DNA of 64,000 nt from Telopea speciosissima (lineage: Eukaryota > Streptophyta > Magnoliopsida > Proteales > Proteaceae), in contig NC_057921.1 of assembly GCF_018873765.1 (NCBI RefSeq), positions 68,561,557 through 68,625,556 on the forward strand. The letters are read 5' to 3'. A program made the translations under genes and the position numbers. How positions within the stretch are numbered: the stretch's first letter is position 1; each line of letters begins with the position of its first letter. Of this stretch, positions 1-20,882 are shown piece after piece. The notes beneath the pieces were generated by a model that did not search any database, was not told the origin of the DNA, and saw only the letters and a list, made by a program, of their open reading frames with translations.

Positions 1-15
1 TGAACTTCAACATAC

Positions 16-10196
<10,181 letters not shown>

Positions 10197-10507
10197 CTAC
10201 TCTCTCTTCCACCACTCGCGTACGGGGTCGTAAGCTCCAATTAATGGATTTGTTCTGTGGGATTTGACGAATAGACAAATTGGTGGGAGGGAGTTTCAGG
10301 AAGAGGAAGGAGAATAACTGAGGATGATGAGACTCAAGTGAGAGAGACGGAAGGAGAGAATGAGAGCTTCATAGAAATTGATTAGAGAGGATGCGGGACC
10401 ACAACAATCGGCCGCCCACCACAACCAACACATCCATTATTACTTCCAATCTCCAACCCAACACCTCCACGGCTCCACGGCTCCACCACCCATATCTCAC
10501 TGTCCTT

Positions 10508-10554
10508 ACCTATACATATCTCTTTTTTTTTTGATAAAACCTATACATTTCTCT
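10508..10554 (-). repeat. Tail-only micro-insert with 16-bp duplication upstream of the kinase gene
   Basis: ACCTATACATATCTCT (10508-10523) and ACCTATACATTTCTCT (10539-10554) match at 15 of 16 positions. Between them is only a T run followed by GATAAA, which on the minus strand is a TTTATC motif plus poly(A). It lies about 310 bases upstream of the kinase start codon. Confidence 0.7.
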
Positions 10555-10792
10555 CTCACCTCTCCCCCTCTTCGTCGTCTTCTTCTTTCTTCTTCCTCCG
10601 ATACAGCTAAGCTTATGTACCAGTAACATTCTTATTTCCCAAAATGCCCCCTCCTCTATCCATCGAAGAGTGTTACCTTACCGGAACTTTTTTTGTCCAT
10701 ATGACCAAATTACCCTTTCTCCCTTAAGCCAATAACCATCCATTCTTTGACACCGTGTGGCTTGTGCACTGGGAAATCTTTTTTTTTTTGGG

Positions 10793-12445
10793 TAAAATAC
10801 ACGTAATTTTCTGAAATGCACCCAATTTTCCTCGTACCCCCTAAGCTTCTGATAAGTCCACGAACCACCCCTCAATATTCCATGTACCACCCTTATTTTA
10901 CCCCCCTAAAGTCATTTAAGTCCAAAATGCTAAAAATGACCAAACTACCTTTTCTTCTATCTTTTCTAAAATTTGAAAAGATCTAATTGCCCTGACCTAT
11001 TTGTTAAAATTTGAAAAGACCAAAATACCCTCATCTTCTCCAAATCATCATCTTCTTTTACCATGTAGATATCCACCACCACCGCTTTAGAACGGATATG
11101 CAGTGATTCCGTTCACCTACTTCGGCCTCTCATTATTAAGATAAAGTTTCTGTATTATAAATTACATAATGTAAAGCAAACATTTTTTGGAGTGGAAAAT
11201 GAAACATTTGTTGACAGGTAGGTGGAGCAGAGCGTAATGAATCCTAGTGGGTCTCTTGATTGCTTCCCTCTACCTGAAGAATCCGGAGAAATTTCGATGA
11301 TTAGGGTTCTAACTGTAAATTTAGTCTCTCTCTCTCTCTCTCTCTCAAATTTCAGTTGATTACGAAAACAAATTTTTATCGAACTCTACTATTTATGAGT
11401 GAATTGGACAAAGAAAGGGAGGAAGAATTCGCAGAACTCAAAAGCCAAGTTTAAAAAAATGTTTTATTCATATGATTTTAGTGTACATGGGATCAGTCCA
11501 CAACCATCCATTATCAAATATTCAAATCTCTCACGTTCAATGCGAGGCCACAAGTCAAAAATATTTAGATCTCATGTCCTAGTGTAAACATAACTAGATC
11601 AACCACGAGAATATTAAAAAAAAAAAAAAAAAGAGGGAACAAATGAAATCCTAAGCTAAGAAGAAATGATCGAATGATGGATTTTAGATCAACAAGGCAA
11701 CAACAACGGTGCCGAAAAGGGTAGAACCCAAGACTGCAACTCTGTTGAGTGAACCGTGAGCGCCTGAAGGAGTCGTTACAGCTGGACTATCCACAGGTGC
11801 AAGAGGTGGTGCAGGAGGTGAGGCAATGCTTGGAGACGGAGATGGAGCGATCTCAGGAGTCGAGATTGGAGCGGGAACGGGAGCGGGAGTTGGTGGAATG
11901 GATACAGGGGCGGATACGGGAGCGGCTTTGGGCGAGGCTCTCGGAGCCTGGGCGATAGATGTTTCGGTCAACAAACCCAATGTTAGAACAATAGCCATGA
12001 AACTAGAGAGACCCATCTTCATCGTCTCGAAGTCGAAAGTGAGAACTCATGAAGCCCAAATTTCTAAGTGAAAGATAGAGAGAAATGTGGAGAAGGAAAA
12101 GTCAAGAGAGAGAGAAAAAGAATCGTAATGTTCACTGAGAAAGTTCAGAAGAAAGGGTGGTGGTGGGTATCTACATGGTAAAAGAAGATGATGATTTGGG
12201 GGAGATGAAGGTATTTTGGTCTTTTCAAAATTTAACAAATAAGTCAAGGCAATTAGGTCTTTTCAAGTTTTAGAAACAATAGAAGAAAGGGTAGTTTGGT
12301 CATTTTTTAGCATTTTGGACTTAAATGACTTTAGGGGGTAAAGTAGAGGTGGTACGTGATATATTGAGGGGTGGTCCGTGGACTTATCAGAAGCTTAGGG
12401 GGTACGAGGAATATTGGATGCATTACAGGGGGTACGTGTATTTTA
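10793..12445. mobile_element. Long-inverted-repeat element (MULE-like) carrying an AGP gene
   Basis: Two arms of about 291 bp (10793-11083 and 12155-12445) are inverted copies of each other, roughly 85-90% identical by eye; both start TAAAATACACGT at the outer end. The flanks carry similar direct repeats, TC-(T)11-GGG on the left and TC-(T)13-GGG on the right, which would fit a 9-11-bp target duplication in a T run. Long terminal repeats and a captured cellular gene with no transposase are what Pack-MULEs look like; the superfamily call is inference. The only gene inside is the arabinogalactan-protein frame at 11684-12022. 11084-11683 holds a (CT)n tract and AT-rich sequence. Confidence 0.7.
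11684..12022 (-). CDS. Classical arabinogalactan protein (intronless, 112 aa)
   Basis: Cell-surface proteoglycan backbone. The first 26 residues are a signal peptide (MKMGLSSFMAIVLTLGLLT..., cleavage expected after AQA). About 60 residues of Ala-Pro, Ser-Pro and Thr-Pro dipeptides follow, the sites that plants hydroxylate and load with arabinogalactan. Near residue 83 SGAHGS precedes a hydrophobic tail, VAVLGSTLFGTVVVALLI, which fits a GPI-anchor signal. The frame is complete, with no stop or shift, and intronless like most AGPs. The first ATG (ATGAAGATGGG) was chosen; a second start two codons later would also keep the signal peptide. A CT-rich stretch on the coding strand precedes it and may be its leader. 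Its position between long inverted repeats suggests that it was captured or duplicated by a transposon. I cannot say whether it is expressed. Confidence 0.85.
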   Translation of the reverse strand: MKMGLSSFMAIVLTLGLLTETSIAQAPRASPKAAPVSAPVSIPPTPAPVPAPISTPEIAPSPSPSIASPPAPPLAPVDSPAVTTPSGAHGSLNRVAVLGSTLFGTVVVALLI

Positions 12446-12728
12446 TCTTTTTTTTTTTTTGGGTTTATGTAAGTGTGTGCACAGGGAAATCATAACTGAA
12501 TAAAAGACAGCTCAAACCTTGTCCTCTTCAATTTGCAAACCCACCCCCCCAAAAAAAAAGCTTGCCTTCTTCCTGACCCGATGACCCGAGAAGTCCAAAG
12601 CCTCACCCTTGTAACAACTTCGATTATCGGTTACTGGTTAAATTAATCAGTTTTTTTGTCGTTTTAACCATAAAATTAGAGAGCGATACTTTTAATTGCA
12701 TAAGAAAACAAATAATAATCATGGGAGA

Positions 12729-13339
12729 ATGTTTTCTATGCCGGGGGCGTAGGCTGGGCTTAGACACATGGGGGTGGGCGAAATGACCACCTTGCCCCCT
12801 TGAATGGAAGGCCAATGTGTCTAAGGGTGTCAAATGGTTCGGTTTCAGGTATTCGGTTTGGTTTTGGTTCGGTTCCATGATTTGAGGGTGTGACCCGAAA
12901 CCAAACCGAAAATCGAGTTGGTTCTGGGACCACCAATCGAATCCGAACCTGCTTGGTTCGGTTTAGTTACGGTTCTAATTAGATTTTCAATTCGGGTCTA
13001 ATTTGGTTTTGGGTTACGGTTCTAATTCGGTTGCACACTTGAAGAGTTGAAGTTGAAGAGTTGAAAAGGGAAATAGAAAAAAACCTGAAAAGTGGTTTAA
13101 AAGATATATGGCTTTGGATTAAGTGGTTTATTCTGTTCGATTCGGTTCAAATCGACGGGTCTTGGCATGAAACCGAAATCGAATCGAACCGAATTAGAAT
13201 ACCATATACCATAATCGAAACCAAACCGAATTAATTCGGTTAATTCGGCTTGGTTTCGGGTTTGGCTTTCGATTTTCGGTTTGGTTTTGACACCCTTAAA
13301 TGTGTTTGGGTGCGGGCTACGCTGCAGCATAGAAAACAT
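12729..13339. mobile_element. Foldback MITE split by a hAT-like insertion
   Basis: The left part runs from ATGTTTTCTATGCCG to about 12821. The right part, read inward from 13339, starts ATGTTTTCTATGCTGCAGCG. The two ends pair as inverted repeats over about 45 bases with mismatches. The centre is occupied by the element at 12822-13298, so the original repeat was only about 130 bp. Confidence 0.6.
12822..13298. mobile_element. hAT-like non-autonomous element (TAAGGGTGTC ends)
   Basis: The ends are perfect inverted repeats, TAAGGGTGTCAAA and TTTGACACCCTTA. AATGTGTC (12814-12821) and AATGTGTT (13299-13306) flank it as an 8-bp target duplication with one mismatch, which is the hAT length. The interior is a degenerate CGGTT/GGTTC-type repeat with no gene. 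Confidence 0.7.
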
Positions 13340-14103
13340 CAGCCCTATATATTATCTCAAGTCCCAATAGTCTTATTTATTTTACAGGAGAGAGAACATT
13401 ACTTGGTCGCATAGTCCTGTGCCAGCATGGAGATCAATGAGAGTGTACACCCAAGCATTCAATATGGGGTGGATTAGGATTATCTCCAGGGAGCAGGGAA
13501 CGCCCAAGGCACTGTTAGCCGTTGGACTGTGTTCTGGGCGCACGCCTCCCTGAAGATGAGCTAAATTCTATGTGATTGGGGTGGTCATTTCACTACTCAT
13601 ATGTCTGCGACCAAGCAGCCTTCTTTTTTCTTATTTTATTTTATTTTTATTAACATTTCCCTTGGTCATTTTAGTTATTCATTATTTTTCAAAAATTTCA
13701 AAGTTTTATTTTGTTGCTTGGGGAACTATTTTTATTAAAATTTTATATATTAGATCTTAGGGTTCATTGAAAAATTTTCACAATCTCATTTGACCTGCAA
13801 AACATAAAGACAGAGGTCAAATGACGTTTGTTCATGACCTGAAGACCCCAGGCCTCACCCTTGTAAGTTATAACTTTCAGATGTATCGCATACATTTATT
13901 TTTTCTGGTTAAAATAATCAGTAAAATACAAAACAATGTTTTAAATTGTATACGGAAACTTAGTGAAAAAGATTGTCACATCGTTAGTCTGTACTTCCCC
14001 TTTCATATGCTTTTTAATTATTTTTCTCATATGTTCTGAATTCCTTCAATAAAAGCGGCACCAATTTGCATTGCAACCTGGTGGTACCTGGAACAGATCC
14101 ATT
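13340..14103. other. Gene-free stretch with a repeat fragment
   Basis: AT-rich, with no convincing gene. Around 13479-13560 is a fragment related to the hairpin repeat at 18708-18850 (shared GGAT-ATCTCCAGGGAGC and a GCGCAC core). Short open frames here look random. Confidence 0.6.
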
Positions 14104-14212
14104 TTCTTAAGTTCCCCTAATAGAGGGGCGAGGGTAAAAATGACTATCCTATCCCTGCCCAAACATATTGTTTGGATGGGATCCACCCCCTCTATTAGAG
14201 ACACCTGAGGAA
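14104..14212. repeat. Foldback MITE, family A copy 1
   Basis: TTCTTAAGTTCCCCTAATAG at the left pairs with the right end CTATTAGAGACACCTGAGGAA. The core has ATGACTATCCTATCC and a GGGATCCACC phrase, shared with the copies at 46676-46832 and 52474-52624. Confidence 0.65.
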
Positions 14213-14280
14213 ATTGAACGACAAGGAATTGGAGGACATAAAAATACACCTAGAACAATCTCTACCAAAACAGGGGGGGT

Positions 14281-14316
14281 GGTAAGGGTAAGGGTAAGGG
14301 TAAGGGTAAGGGTAAG
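14281..14316 (+). repeat. (GGGTAA)n hexamer tract
   Basis: About six GGGTAA units. Resembles but is not telomeric repeat (plant TTTAGGG, vertebrate TTAGGG). Confidence 0.9.
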
Positions 14317-14709
14317 GCTGCTACCTGGTAGTAGTTGGAGCACATTAGCTATTTCCTCATATAGATCCTTCAATTAATTTTTATTTTCATCTTTATTGGA
14401 TTTTCCCTTGATCATTTTATTGGTCCATTTATTTTCAAAGATTCTCCAAACTTTATTAGTTATTGACTATTGACCAAAAAATAATAAAAAATACTTTTTT
14501 GATTGAATCTTAAGATATCAGGATTCTTCCCAAAAAAAATTCAGTCCCATTTAATTGTGGACATGAATTTTTTTTTTTTTTCTTTTTGATAAAATATTTT
14601 AGTCCCATCTATCTAAGAAAACTGCTCTATTTTGTAAAAGAATTTACTCATAAGAAATGGGATTGACTCTTAAAAAAATTTGCTTGGTCTTAATTTTTTT
14701 TTGGGTTAA

Positions 14710-14750
14710 ATGTAAGAATATGCTTTTACCAAAAAAAAAATGTAAGAATA
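14710..14750 (+). repeat. Tail-only micro-insert with perfect 11-bp duplication
   Basis: ATGTAAGAATA stands at 14710-14720 and 14740-14750. Only TGCTTTTACC plus an A run lies between them. Confidence 0.7.
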
Positions 14751-14940
14751 AACCAATACATGGAAGGATGTATAGCTGAATCAGAGACTCAGATTTGAAA
14801 TGTAGCCAATTTAAACTATTGTTTAGACATTTTTGGCCCTTCTAACAAAATAAATTTTTTTTTCGCTCGACAAGCTTCAGCCCACCTGAAACTCGCCTAG
14901 CTTCTGTTGGGCTTTTCAATCTCTGGGCTACGCGCCTAGG

Positions 14941-15237
14941 TAGGGGGTGCAATTTTCAGGTCCGAGTCTGACCATGCTGGCCTGAGAGCTGAGGTTTTGG
15001 GTTAAGTCCGGTCTGGCCCTATTATCATAATTTACATTTAATATATATATTGTTTTAACATATTAAAAAAATATATATTTAGATAATTTTCTTATATAAA
15101 AATAATACATTAAATTAAAAAAAAAAAAACTAAAAACTAAGGCCAAAATCGTAAAACGAGCCAGTCCTAAATCCGACTAGGTTTGAGCATGGACTTGGAG
15201 ACCCAGCCCAGCCCAGCCCAGTTCAGTTGCACCCCTA
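14941..15237. mobile_element. hAT-like element, degenerate
   Basis: The left end TAGGGGGTGCAAT is inverted at the right end as TTGCACCCCTA. The layout matches the hAT-like elements at 12822, 17180 and 20219, but no clear 8-bp duplication is seen. No gene. Confidence 0.4.
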
Positions 15238-16162
15238 ATTGTAAAGGGTTGGGGAAAGAGATGAGAAGATCAAGTTGGTCATTGGAGGAACGAATTGTGG
15301 CGATTGTTTTTTTATATTTAGTTTGGGATACGAGATAAAAAGAATGTTAAAAAATATCCAATAAACTGGGAATGAGAAAATTTTCCTGCACCTACAATAA
15401 AGAAAACATGAATTTAGATGTTTATTGGAACGGAATAGAATAGATGGACAAAAAGTGGTTTGGTTTCAAAGTTCAATAATTAGTAACCTCCAAAACTATG
15501 AGCTAATCTATGGAAATAGATGGAAAGCATTATTCATGCAAAGATAAAGAGATTGACGACACGTCCCTTGCTTTAATAAAACCTTATCCATCCATGATCC
15601 ATCCATGTAGGAACGACGAACTGACGAACTGACGAAGTTTCATCACATGAACAGTCTCTAATGGGCCCATTTGCCTGCCACTAGAGCCACAATTTGTGAG
15701 AGGTTCGCTTTTGAACCACTCGTTCACCCATCTTTAAGTCTTAAAAAAGAAGTTTAAAACAAAAAAAAAAAACAAACTCGTTCAGTGCATAAGTATATCC
15801 AAAGGTTTCTAATTCATATATGGGATAGTGAACGTTAACCGGTAGCGCAGCGTGGCGTGTAACTGTATCCAGATACAGTTGCGCATAATATTATCGGTTC
15901 ATCTATGTATGGTCCTTTCTGTCTTTTCACGAGGTGCATCTATCATTTCTCGTACAAATGTTTCTGGGCCTACGTACATGCCGCTGCACGATCAATTAGC
16001 ATTGTTTTTCCCTACATATATTTAGTTTCAGTTAAATTAAATTCACCAACTGGTAAAATGAAAATTTGAAAATCAGGTAAAAATTTGAAATTTGTATGAA
16101 AGTAAATGACTAAAAATACAAGGGAAGCTACCAATACAAGATAATAGTTTATAAATGAAGGG
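15238..16162. other. Gene-free AT-rich stretch
   Basis: No gene recognised. A perfect palindrome AACTGTATCCAGATACAGTT is present near 15860, too short to interpret. Confidence 0.6.
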
Positions 16163-16333
16163 GAAAAGAGCAATACCTAGTCGCGTGGCCTACACCTAGA
16201 CATAGGGGCATGAAATGATCACTCTGCCCCCATGGAACGGTGGAAATTTCATCCTCCATAATGCTTGTGTCCATACTCCCATTGACCCCTACACTGGCAT
16301 AGGGTCACGTGACCAGATAGGATTCTGTTGCCC
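16163..16333 (-). repeat. Dispersed repeat family B, copy
   Basis: About 170 bp sharing the phrases GGCAACAGAATCC-TATCTGGTCACGTGACC, a CAATGGGAGT segment, CATGGGGGCAGAGTGATCAT and TAGGTGTAGGCCACGCG with five other copies in the window (26346, 30597, 32754, 47349, 61823). The outer parts are weakly inverted relative to each other, which suggests a MITE. Confidence 0.55.
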
Positions 16334-16991
16334 ATAAATGAATGAGTAAGTTTTTTGATCAATCTTGCCCATTTTCTGAATATCCAGATGGTTGGTAAAT
16401 TCTAGCAAACGTGCTAGTGTGGTTATGTATTAAAAGAGGCAGAGAGAGTGCAAAGGAAAATTTCATGCATGAGAGGAAATTTGATTGGATCTAAGAAGGC
16501 TTGTGAAGTGTGTTGGGTTCAGTACGAAATTGCTGAGCCCTAATCATAACTTATTCTGATAAACCAAGCCTGTACTTGGGCCTAACTGCCCAAGAGACTC
16601 CTGCCCTTAAATGTAGCCCAAGTATGACCATTGGGAGGGCTCAATCCAACATAGAACCCAAATGCCATTACATATTAATCAAGTATTCCTATGTCTAATG
16701 TAACATATATCTGTCATTATATTGTGATTTATAATAAGGGAAAAGCACAATAAACAGTCCAAAATACCAACTATATGGAAACCGAACTCCAAATCCCCAC
16801 CCCTAGGGATAGCAGTTTGATCTGCTAAAAGCTCTAATCCAAAACTAGAAAATCAATAAATCTGGAATATCTCTCCATACCAAAAAATGCGTCAAGGTTC
16901 AGGAATTTCCACAACTTGTCTCACCTTGGTTTATTTCAAATTTCCCCCATTGAGAAAACGAAAAATTAAAAAGTCCTAATTTCAATTGTCT

Positions 16992-17033
16992 GCTTTATGA
17001 CATTTTTTTTTTTTGGTAAAGGCTTTATGACAT
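16992..17033 (-). repeat. Tail-only micro-insert with perfect 12-bp duplication
   Basis: GCTTTATGACAT stands at 16992-17003 and 17022-17033. Between them is a T run followed by GGTAAAG, i.e. CTTTACC plus poly(A) on the minus strand. Confidence 0.75.
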
Positions 17034-17179
17034 CGTTGGTTGAGATAGTTACTCCTTACAACCGCTCCTCCCCTCACCCCCACAACAAGAGATTGTCTTA
17101 ATGTAAGTGGGTGGAGTTACAAGGTTATAGTCACACATTGGTTTGTTCATGTTCTTGGTGTCTTTCATATATTTGAGAC

Positions 17180-17652
17180 TAGGGATGTCAATCCCAAGCT
17201 TACACCGGCAGGCTCGATCAAGCTTGATCAGAATAAAAAAATTCAGTTCGACCCGTTTATTAAATGTGTCAGGCTGAAGCTTGGTCTAACTAACATTCGG
17301 TCGTTCCCGGTGCAAGGGTGCTACCTAACGGGCGCCCGATAGATTATCAGCCCGACTAACATTCGGTCGTTCCTGATGCAAGGTTGCTACCCGACCGATT
17401 ATTAACTCGACTCAGCCCGACATATTTAAAGCCCGTTTGGAGCCCGCTTAGAGCTCGTTGAGATACAATTTATCATGCACAACACGTTTAAAGCCCGTTT
17501 AGCCCGATTAAAGACCGGTACTTGATCGACCGTTTATAACCGGGACCATACCTAGCCTATGAGAACCAATTGCTTGAACGGACTAGTCATGGTGCAAGAT
17601 CCTAAAGTGAGAAAGACCAATTTGGCCTGACCGAAACTGATTGACACCCCTA
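17180..17652. mobile_element. hAT-like non-autonomous element
   Basis: Ends TAGGGATGTCAAT and ATTGACACCCCTA are inverted repeats with one mismatch. TTTGAGAC (17172-17179) and ATTGAGAA (17653-17660) flank it and match at six central positions of eight, fitting an aged hAT duplication. The interior is rich in AGCCCG-type phrases and has no gene. Confidence 0.6.
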
Positions 17653-18707
17653 ATTGAGAAGTTCCTTAAGGTTTTGAGTTAAACACTCCAACGTATATCA
17701 AGAGGGAGGTAGAGCTACAAACCACCCTCCATTGATATTTATTCTTAAAAAAAAGAAAAATAAATAAATAACAATTAATTGTTAAGGTCAACCACTTATC
17801 TAGACAGATTTGTAGTCTCTCTCTCTCTAACAACATACTACGGTGTAAATCGGTTCAAAATCAAGTATTTGGTTTAGTTTCAGTTCAATTTTAGGGAGTG
17901 TTGGTGTGATCTGGAACCAGATTGAGTCTTGCTTCGATTATGAAAATTGGTATTCATATCGAACCTGTTTTGTTTTGGGTCGATTCGGATTCCCATAATC
18001 AATTTGTACTATATACATATACTATAATTTAATATCATACTCATATTAGTAATATATTATAATATATTGATTTATACTATATTAATATAATATAATGTAT
18101 TGGTACCCAAATTTGGTTTGTTTTCAGTTCAAACCGTCGGCTCCTACAAGAAAGTAACGAAGTCTCGACTCGATTCTGTTTTAAAATTTCAGATAATAAC
18201 TTAAATCTATTCGATTCGATTCAATTCCAGTATTCAGTTCGGATCCGATTTCAGTTTTTAGTTTTTGATTTTCGTATCCGATTCTAATTTGACACCTTTG
18301 CATGCTAGCAAGTAGTAATATAGTAAAATTTCATTTCAACAAAAAAAATATAGTCAATTTCATTAAAAACAAAAATAGTAATATAAGTAAAGAGTAAGAC
18401 TTCCTGATCCCAAGTTCCTGACTCCTCATTCTTTCTTTCAAATCAAAGTTATTAAAACCACTAACGGCTAATGGATTTTGATCACTTGGAAATCTAACCG
18501 TACATCCAACATTTGATAAAATAAAAAGACACTACCATCCATGTTTTAACAATTGGATTCTCATGTGTGGTGCACTAGATAGAACACCGCACTTGAGAAG
18601 AAATCCTAATACGCCTGGAATATCAAATACTATTTAAATCCCATGGGAGAAAAAAGGCGTAGAGTCCAGAGTCTGAGTAAAGAAAGAAAGAAAGAAAGAA
18701 AGATTGG
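17653..18707. other. Gene-free stretch with low-complexity repeat
   Basis: Holds a GGTTC/GATTC-rich block at about 17836-18295 (ends GGTGTAAAT and ATTTGACACC, likely another hAT-like relic without visible duplication) and the micro-insert at 18318-18364. No gene seen. Confidence 0.55.
18318..18364 (+). repeat. Tail-only micro-insert with 17-bp duplication
   Basis: ATATAGTAAAATTTCATT (18318-18335) and ATATAGTCAATTTCATT (18348-18364) flank only TCAACAAAAAAA. The copies differ by one substitution and one base of length. Confidence 0.55.
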
Positions 18708-18850
18708 ATCAGGATCGTCTCCAGAGAGCCCAACGCCCGAGACGTGCTCAGGGGATATTCAGCGATTGAGCTGTGTCGCACATATCTTGGCGCACACCTA
18801 GAAATGTGTGCAGCACAGCCCAACGGCTGGCAACAAACAGTTGGAACTAA
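18708..18850. repeat. Partial hairpin repeat
   Basis: Starts GGATCAGGATCGTCTCCAGA and contains GCTGTGTCGCAC and, inverted, GTGTGCAGCACAGCCCAACG around GGCGCACACC. The outer right arm is missing. Related to a fragment near 13479-13560. Confidence 0.5.
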
Positions 18851-19362
18851 CGTTGGATTCTCGCCAATCTCGCGTGATTCTCAAAATAAAGAAAGTATTG
18901 TCCTTGTCCCATCATCCCAAAAGACCCAAACCAAAGATTTCTCGCCAGGCACACCTGGCAGAGTGGCACCTCCCCCATTCCCTCATTCCCTCCCTTAAGT
19001 TGCTGGTTTTGGGATTTTTTTTAGTCTTTAGCCTTTGGCCTTGTGGGGTTTGTGTGGGTTTTCTGCATATATCATATACATTGCAGATTGCAGGCATGAC
19101 CCATATGAACTTTAATTGCCTTTCGATCTCTACCTTTCACCAAACCTGCCATCGATCCAATCCTATCATCTGTTTATATATAAAAATATATATATATATA
19201 TATATGATGCATGCCATCATTATCATCATCGTCTTATAATCATTACCTCATCAAGAAGAAGAAAAAAAACAAAGAAGCGGCAGCAGCAGCAGCAGCTACA
19301 GATAAGATTACATTGAGAAAGAAGTGAATTGAAGGAAAGGGGGCCGGGAGGTGTTGAAAAGA

Positions 19363-19713
19363 TTATCTCTCTGGATCATGGACTGATGAGTCATTATTGA
19401 GGAACGTAGTAGAGTCGACTCGGACTCGTTGATCCGTCGTCTCGAGAGAAGAACGACGGATGCCAGAAGCTAAGACGGAGAACCAAATAACCGCCGGTGT
19501 TGCGAAGAGAATGAGACCAAAAGGGACCATCCATAGTTGGCTATTGGATCGATGGTATTGAAGCTCCCACCAACCCAAGAGTATGACCCCAACCACGCTG
19601 CTCATCACAAACGAGTAGCTCCCACATCTCGATAATGTCCATATCTGCACCACCCACTTCCTTGCTTCCATGCCCACCAAACTATTCTCTTCCTCCACTG
19701 ATCCCATCAACAT
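19363..19713 (-). CDS. Small plant membrane protein, two transmembrane segments
   Basis: A single-exon frame of 116 residues starting MLMGSVEEENSLVGMEARKW. Two hydrophobic stretches stand out: YSFVMSSVVGVILLGWW and LWMVPFGLILFATPAVIWFS, joined by a short loop ELQYHRSNSQ. The tail after them is polar and Arg/Asp/Ser-rich. The wording WVVQIWTLSRCGSYSF and YHRSNSQLWMVP looks conserved, like an uncharacterised plant transmembrane protein, but I know no function. The open frame continues 25 residues upstream to 19788. I prefer the ATG at 19713 because the upstream part is not protein-like; ATGs at 19707 and 19671 are alternatives. A simple-repeat-rich stretch lies 3' of it. Confidence 0.65.
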   Translation of the reverse strand: MLMGSVEEENSLVGMEARKWVVQIWTLSRCGSYSFVMSSVVGVILLGWWELQYHRSNSQLWMVPFGLILFATPAVIWFSVLASGIRRSSLETTDQRVRVDSTTFLNNDSSVHDPER

Positions 19714-20210
19714 TGAGAGATTGATAGATATATCCCTCCAAAATATGTAAAATGGAAAGGGTTTCAATTCCTTTCTTCCTACCCGCAAAATACAGGGAGA
19801 GTGACCTTAACACAATTTAAACTTCAATAAATTCAAACCAGGAAACTAAATTAAGCCCAATTAGTCCATTCAAGAATCTTCTCCCTCCCGTCTGCTGCTA
19901 TATATGGACTATTGTTGTGTTTTGTGTGAGCAGAGAGCAAGAGCCCAAATCCATTCAAAGATATGACCCATTGCATTGCATTGCTTTGATGAACGACCCT
20001 CAATGCCAATGATGAATATGAAAAAGCCTTTAAAGACTCCTTTTTTCCACTACTGGACAAAGCGGCGGAGGGGAGGCCCTCCTGTCGCAGTTACGATTTT
20101 AGGAAATCTTTGGAGTTTGGAAAGACTGGGGGAGGTTTGGATGTTTCCCAATGTTTCAATTTTCATATTCCATTTCTACCCCTTCTAGTCCGGCTCTCTC
20201 CAGTCCAGTC

Positions 20211-20490
20211 ACTTGAAGTTAGGGTTATAAACGGATCGGATTCAGCTCGGATAGTATTATATTCGCATCCGCATCTGATTAGCTATCGGATGGATTCGGA
20301 TAGTGCTAAATGGATACGGACAAGGATACGGATCGAATATTTTATCCATTTACATGTAAATATAGCTTTTTGGATAGCTATAGCCTATCCGCATCCGTAT
20401 CCGCATCCGTTTAACATTCAGACGGATTCGGATAATGCTAAACGGATACGAACACGGATTTTGACTATTCATTTACACCCATACTTGAAG
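20211..20490. mobile_element. hAT-like element with perfect 8-bp target duplication
   Basis: ACTTGAAG (20211-20218 and 20483-20490) flanks a 264-bp body, 20219-20482. The ends TTAGGGTTATAAA and, from the right, ATGGGTGTAAATG are imperfect inverted repeats. The interior repeats CGGATACGGAT/GGATTCGGATA-type words and has no gene. Confidence 0.65.
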
Positions 20491-20831
20491 TTGAAGGTAT
20501 GGTGACACAAAACAGAGATGGGAAGCTGCGAGGTATATCAAGTGACTGGAGAGATCCATGGCCCCCAGGCTAGCTTCTCCTCTTTTGATTTTTTTATTTT
20601 CTGATGACGAGATAGGTCAATAGGATAGGACTCACCGTCAGCCGTTAGATGGAATTGTGGGGAGTTGGGGTTGGGCCCATCCTCCCTGTTTTTGCTCCCT
20701 ATTTTGTGCAATTGATGACACCCACCATCAAACATCGGATGAGTTGATCCCTTTTGAAACGACGACGATATTTTGGAACTTTGTGTTGATTGTTACCTTC
20801 AGAGTCCAGATTCCCAACCCTCCCTAGAATA

Positions 20832-20881
<50 letters not shown>
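20832..20881. repeat. (AT)n microsatellite
   Basis: About 50 bases of alternating A and T. Confidence 0.95.

Positions 20882-20882
<1 letters not shown>

Noticed and set aside
11749-12071. Plus-strand frames rich in Glu/Arg or Gly/Thr
   Set aside because: They are mirror readings of the Pro/Ala-rich AGP gene on the minus strand.
14281-14316. Telomere-like GGGTAA repeat
   Set aside because: The unit is neither the plant TTTAGGG nor TTAGGG type and is only about six copies long; treated as a simple repeat.
14543-14608. Another possible tail-only insert (AGTCCCAT repeated around a T-rich run)
   Set aside because: The flanking repeat is only 8 bp and the insert is about 50 nt with mixed sequence; not distinct enough from chance.
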